NCBI RefSeq assembly: GCF_042453785.1
Contig: NC_091671.1
Location: forward strand, 34,177,001 to 34,241,000
Length of the DNA: 64,000 nt
DNA from: Malus domestica
Lineage: Eukaryota > Streptophyta > Magnoliopsida > Rosales > Rosaceae
Direction: 5' to 3'
Shown: piece after piece, positions 63,125 through 64,000 of the stretch
How the letters are laid out: every line of letters starts with the position of its first letter
How positions within the stretch are numbered: position 1 is the first letter of the stretch
The notes under the pieces: generated by a model
Seen by the model: only the letters and a program-made list of their open reading frames with translations
What the model was told of the DNA's origin: nothing
The model's database searches: none
Translations under genes and position numbers: made by a program

Positions 63125-64000
63125 GTAAACACGAAAATTCTGTATCGAATGAAACAAGAACACGTGTACAAAGTAGATTGGTATTGATTTGAATTTGTAG
63201 GTTACAATCTCTTTTTACAACTTTTTCTCTAATTCAATCTTCAAATTTGATGTAAATGGTTGATTGTTGATCCAAGGATCGCTATGACTTGATCTTGGAC
63301 AAACGATTGAACGATTGCGTCAAGTTTTGAGCTTGAAACAATGTGTGGATGGTCTCCACCTCTAGGTGCAACAAAGATGATGTTGATGTAGAATTTTGTT
63401 GACTTGATCTTGAAACGAACGTTTGCTACAAGTTTTGAGCTTGCAACAAAGCCTTGAAGGAATCAGCACGAGTGCTTGTTGATTCTTCAAGTGAGTGCTT
63501 CAACTTTGGTCGACATAAAGTTTCAGCTTTAGTTGAATATTCTTAGAAGAGAGCTTTGGTAGCGTATTAGTCTTCAAAGATTTGGCAGAGGTTCTTCTGA
63601 ATGTAGAATTTTCGACCCTTATGCTTATGGGAGGACCTTGTATTTATAGGTCTCTCAAGGCTTGTCTTTGGGTTGATTTGACTTTGATTTATATCCTAAT
63701 TTGTCCATGGGAGAATTTAGGGATGTTTTGTGTCTTAATTTCAACCATCTTTACTCCGTTGGCTGAATTATAAGGTCTTTGTTTCCTATTTTGTGAGCAA
63801 TCTTCAATTCTTGCTTGTTTTGTGAAGATGCCTTAACTTTCTTTCCGGTCTTGAGAACACTTTCAACCCTTGCCCTTTTTTTAAGAGAGGTTTTCTCTCT
63901 TTGGCCGAATTCTGGGAAGTTTTAAGTTTCCTTTGCTTGATTTGTGCCACATGTCATTGATGACTTGTCCATTTGTAATGAGTCAGATGTCATATGGAGC
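63125..64000. repeat. Probable LTR-like retroelement sequence running off the right edge
   Basis: Starts near tgtaaacacgaaaattctgt and contains repeated phrases (acttgatcttg, aagttttgagcttg..aaca at 63330 and 63430). There is no coding frame. The composition and the short internal repeats resemble a long plant LTR, but only one end is in view. Confidence 0.35.

Noticed and set aside
1..64000. CRISPR array, rRNA, operons, riboswitches
   Set aside because: No regularly spaced palindromic repeats, rRNA-like or bacterial signals; the DNA is plant nuclear.

Overview
The window is nuclear DNA of a flowering plant. Spliced genes have GT..AG introns, the surroundings are AT-rich, and there are plant Copia, Gypsy-type and LINE (RTE-like) retroelements, MITEs and hAT/MULE-like elements. 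Several repeats (the 154-bp MITE at 32619, the GCCTAGGCG-rich hAT at 16402, the coiled-coil ORF at 41402) look like families I associate with apple and pear, so a Rosaceae, probably Maleae, origin is inferred. No database search was run.

Layout. 1-876: last two coding exons of a choline-transporter-like gene (CTL1/CHER1 type, + strand). 1.7-31.3 kb: a tandem cluster of intronless minus-strand DUF2921-type membrane-protein genes. It holds three intact genes (4544-7333, 8998-11835, 28523-31276) and two broken copies (1732-2897, 13655-16155). The copies form two types, A (4544 and 28523) and B (1732, 8998, 13655). A B-A pair with shared flanks occurs twice, so a two-gene block was probably duplicated. 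The second pair was later split by a minus-strand Copia element (17713-27972), into which a younger plus-strand Copia (18884-24527) inserted.

31.3-43.7 kb: gene-free repeats. These are a ~1-kb tandem duplication in which only one copy carries a MITE, a 2.6-kb solo LTR with a perfect 5-bp target duplication, two RTE-type LINE fragments, and between them a LARD-like element with a 913-bp higher-order repeat and a 224-residue coiled-coil ORF. 44.3-49.6 kb: an eight-exon minus-strand gene for a PHO2-family ubiquitin-conjugating enzyme (UBC25/PFU1 type), with every splice site readable. 50.8-51.0 kb: a fold-back MITE. 53.3-59.9 kb: a ~6.6-kb element with long terminal inverted repeats enclosing purine-rich non-coding tandem repeats. 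60-64 kb: a broken tail-anchored-protein-like fragment, a hAT-like element with target duplication, and probable LTR-like sequence running off the end.

Functionally, CTL1-like and UBC25-like genes form the conserved frame: from memory their Arabidopsis counterparts, At3g15380 and At3g15355, are near neighbours. The DUF2921 cluster and the transposons lie between them. No tRNA, rRNA, CRISPR or prokaryotic-type operon was seen.
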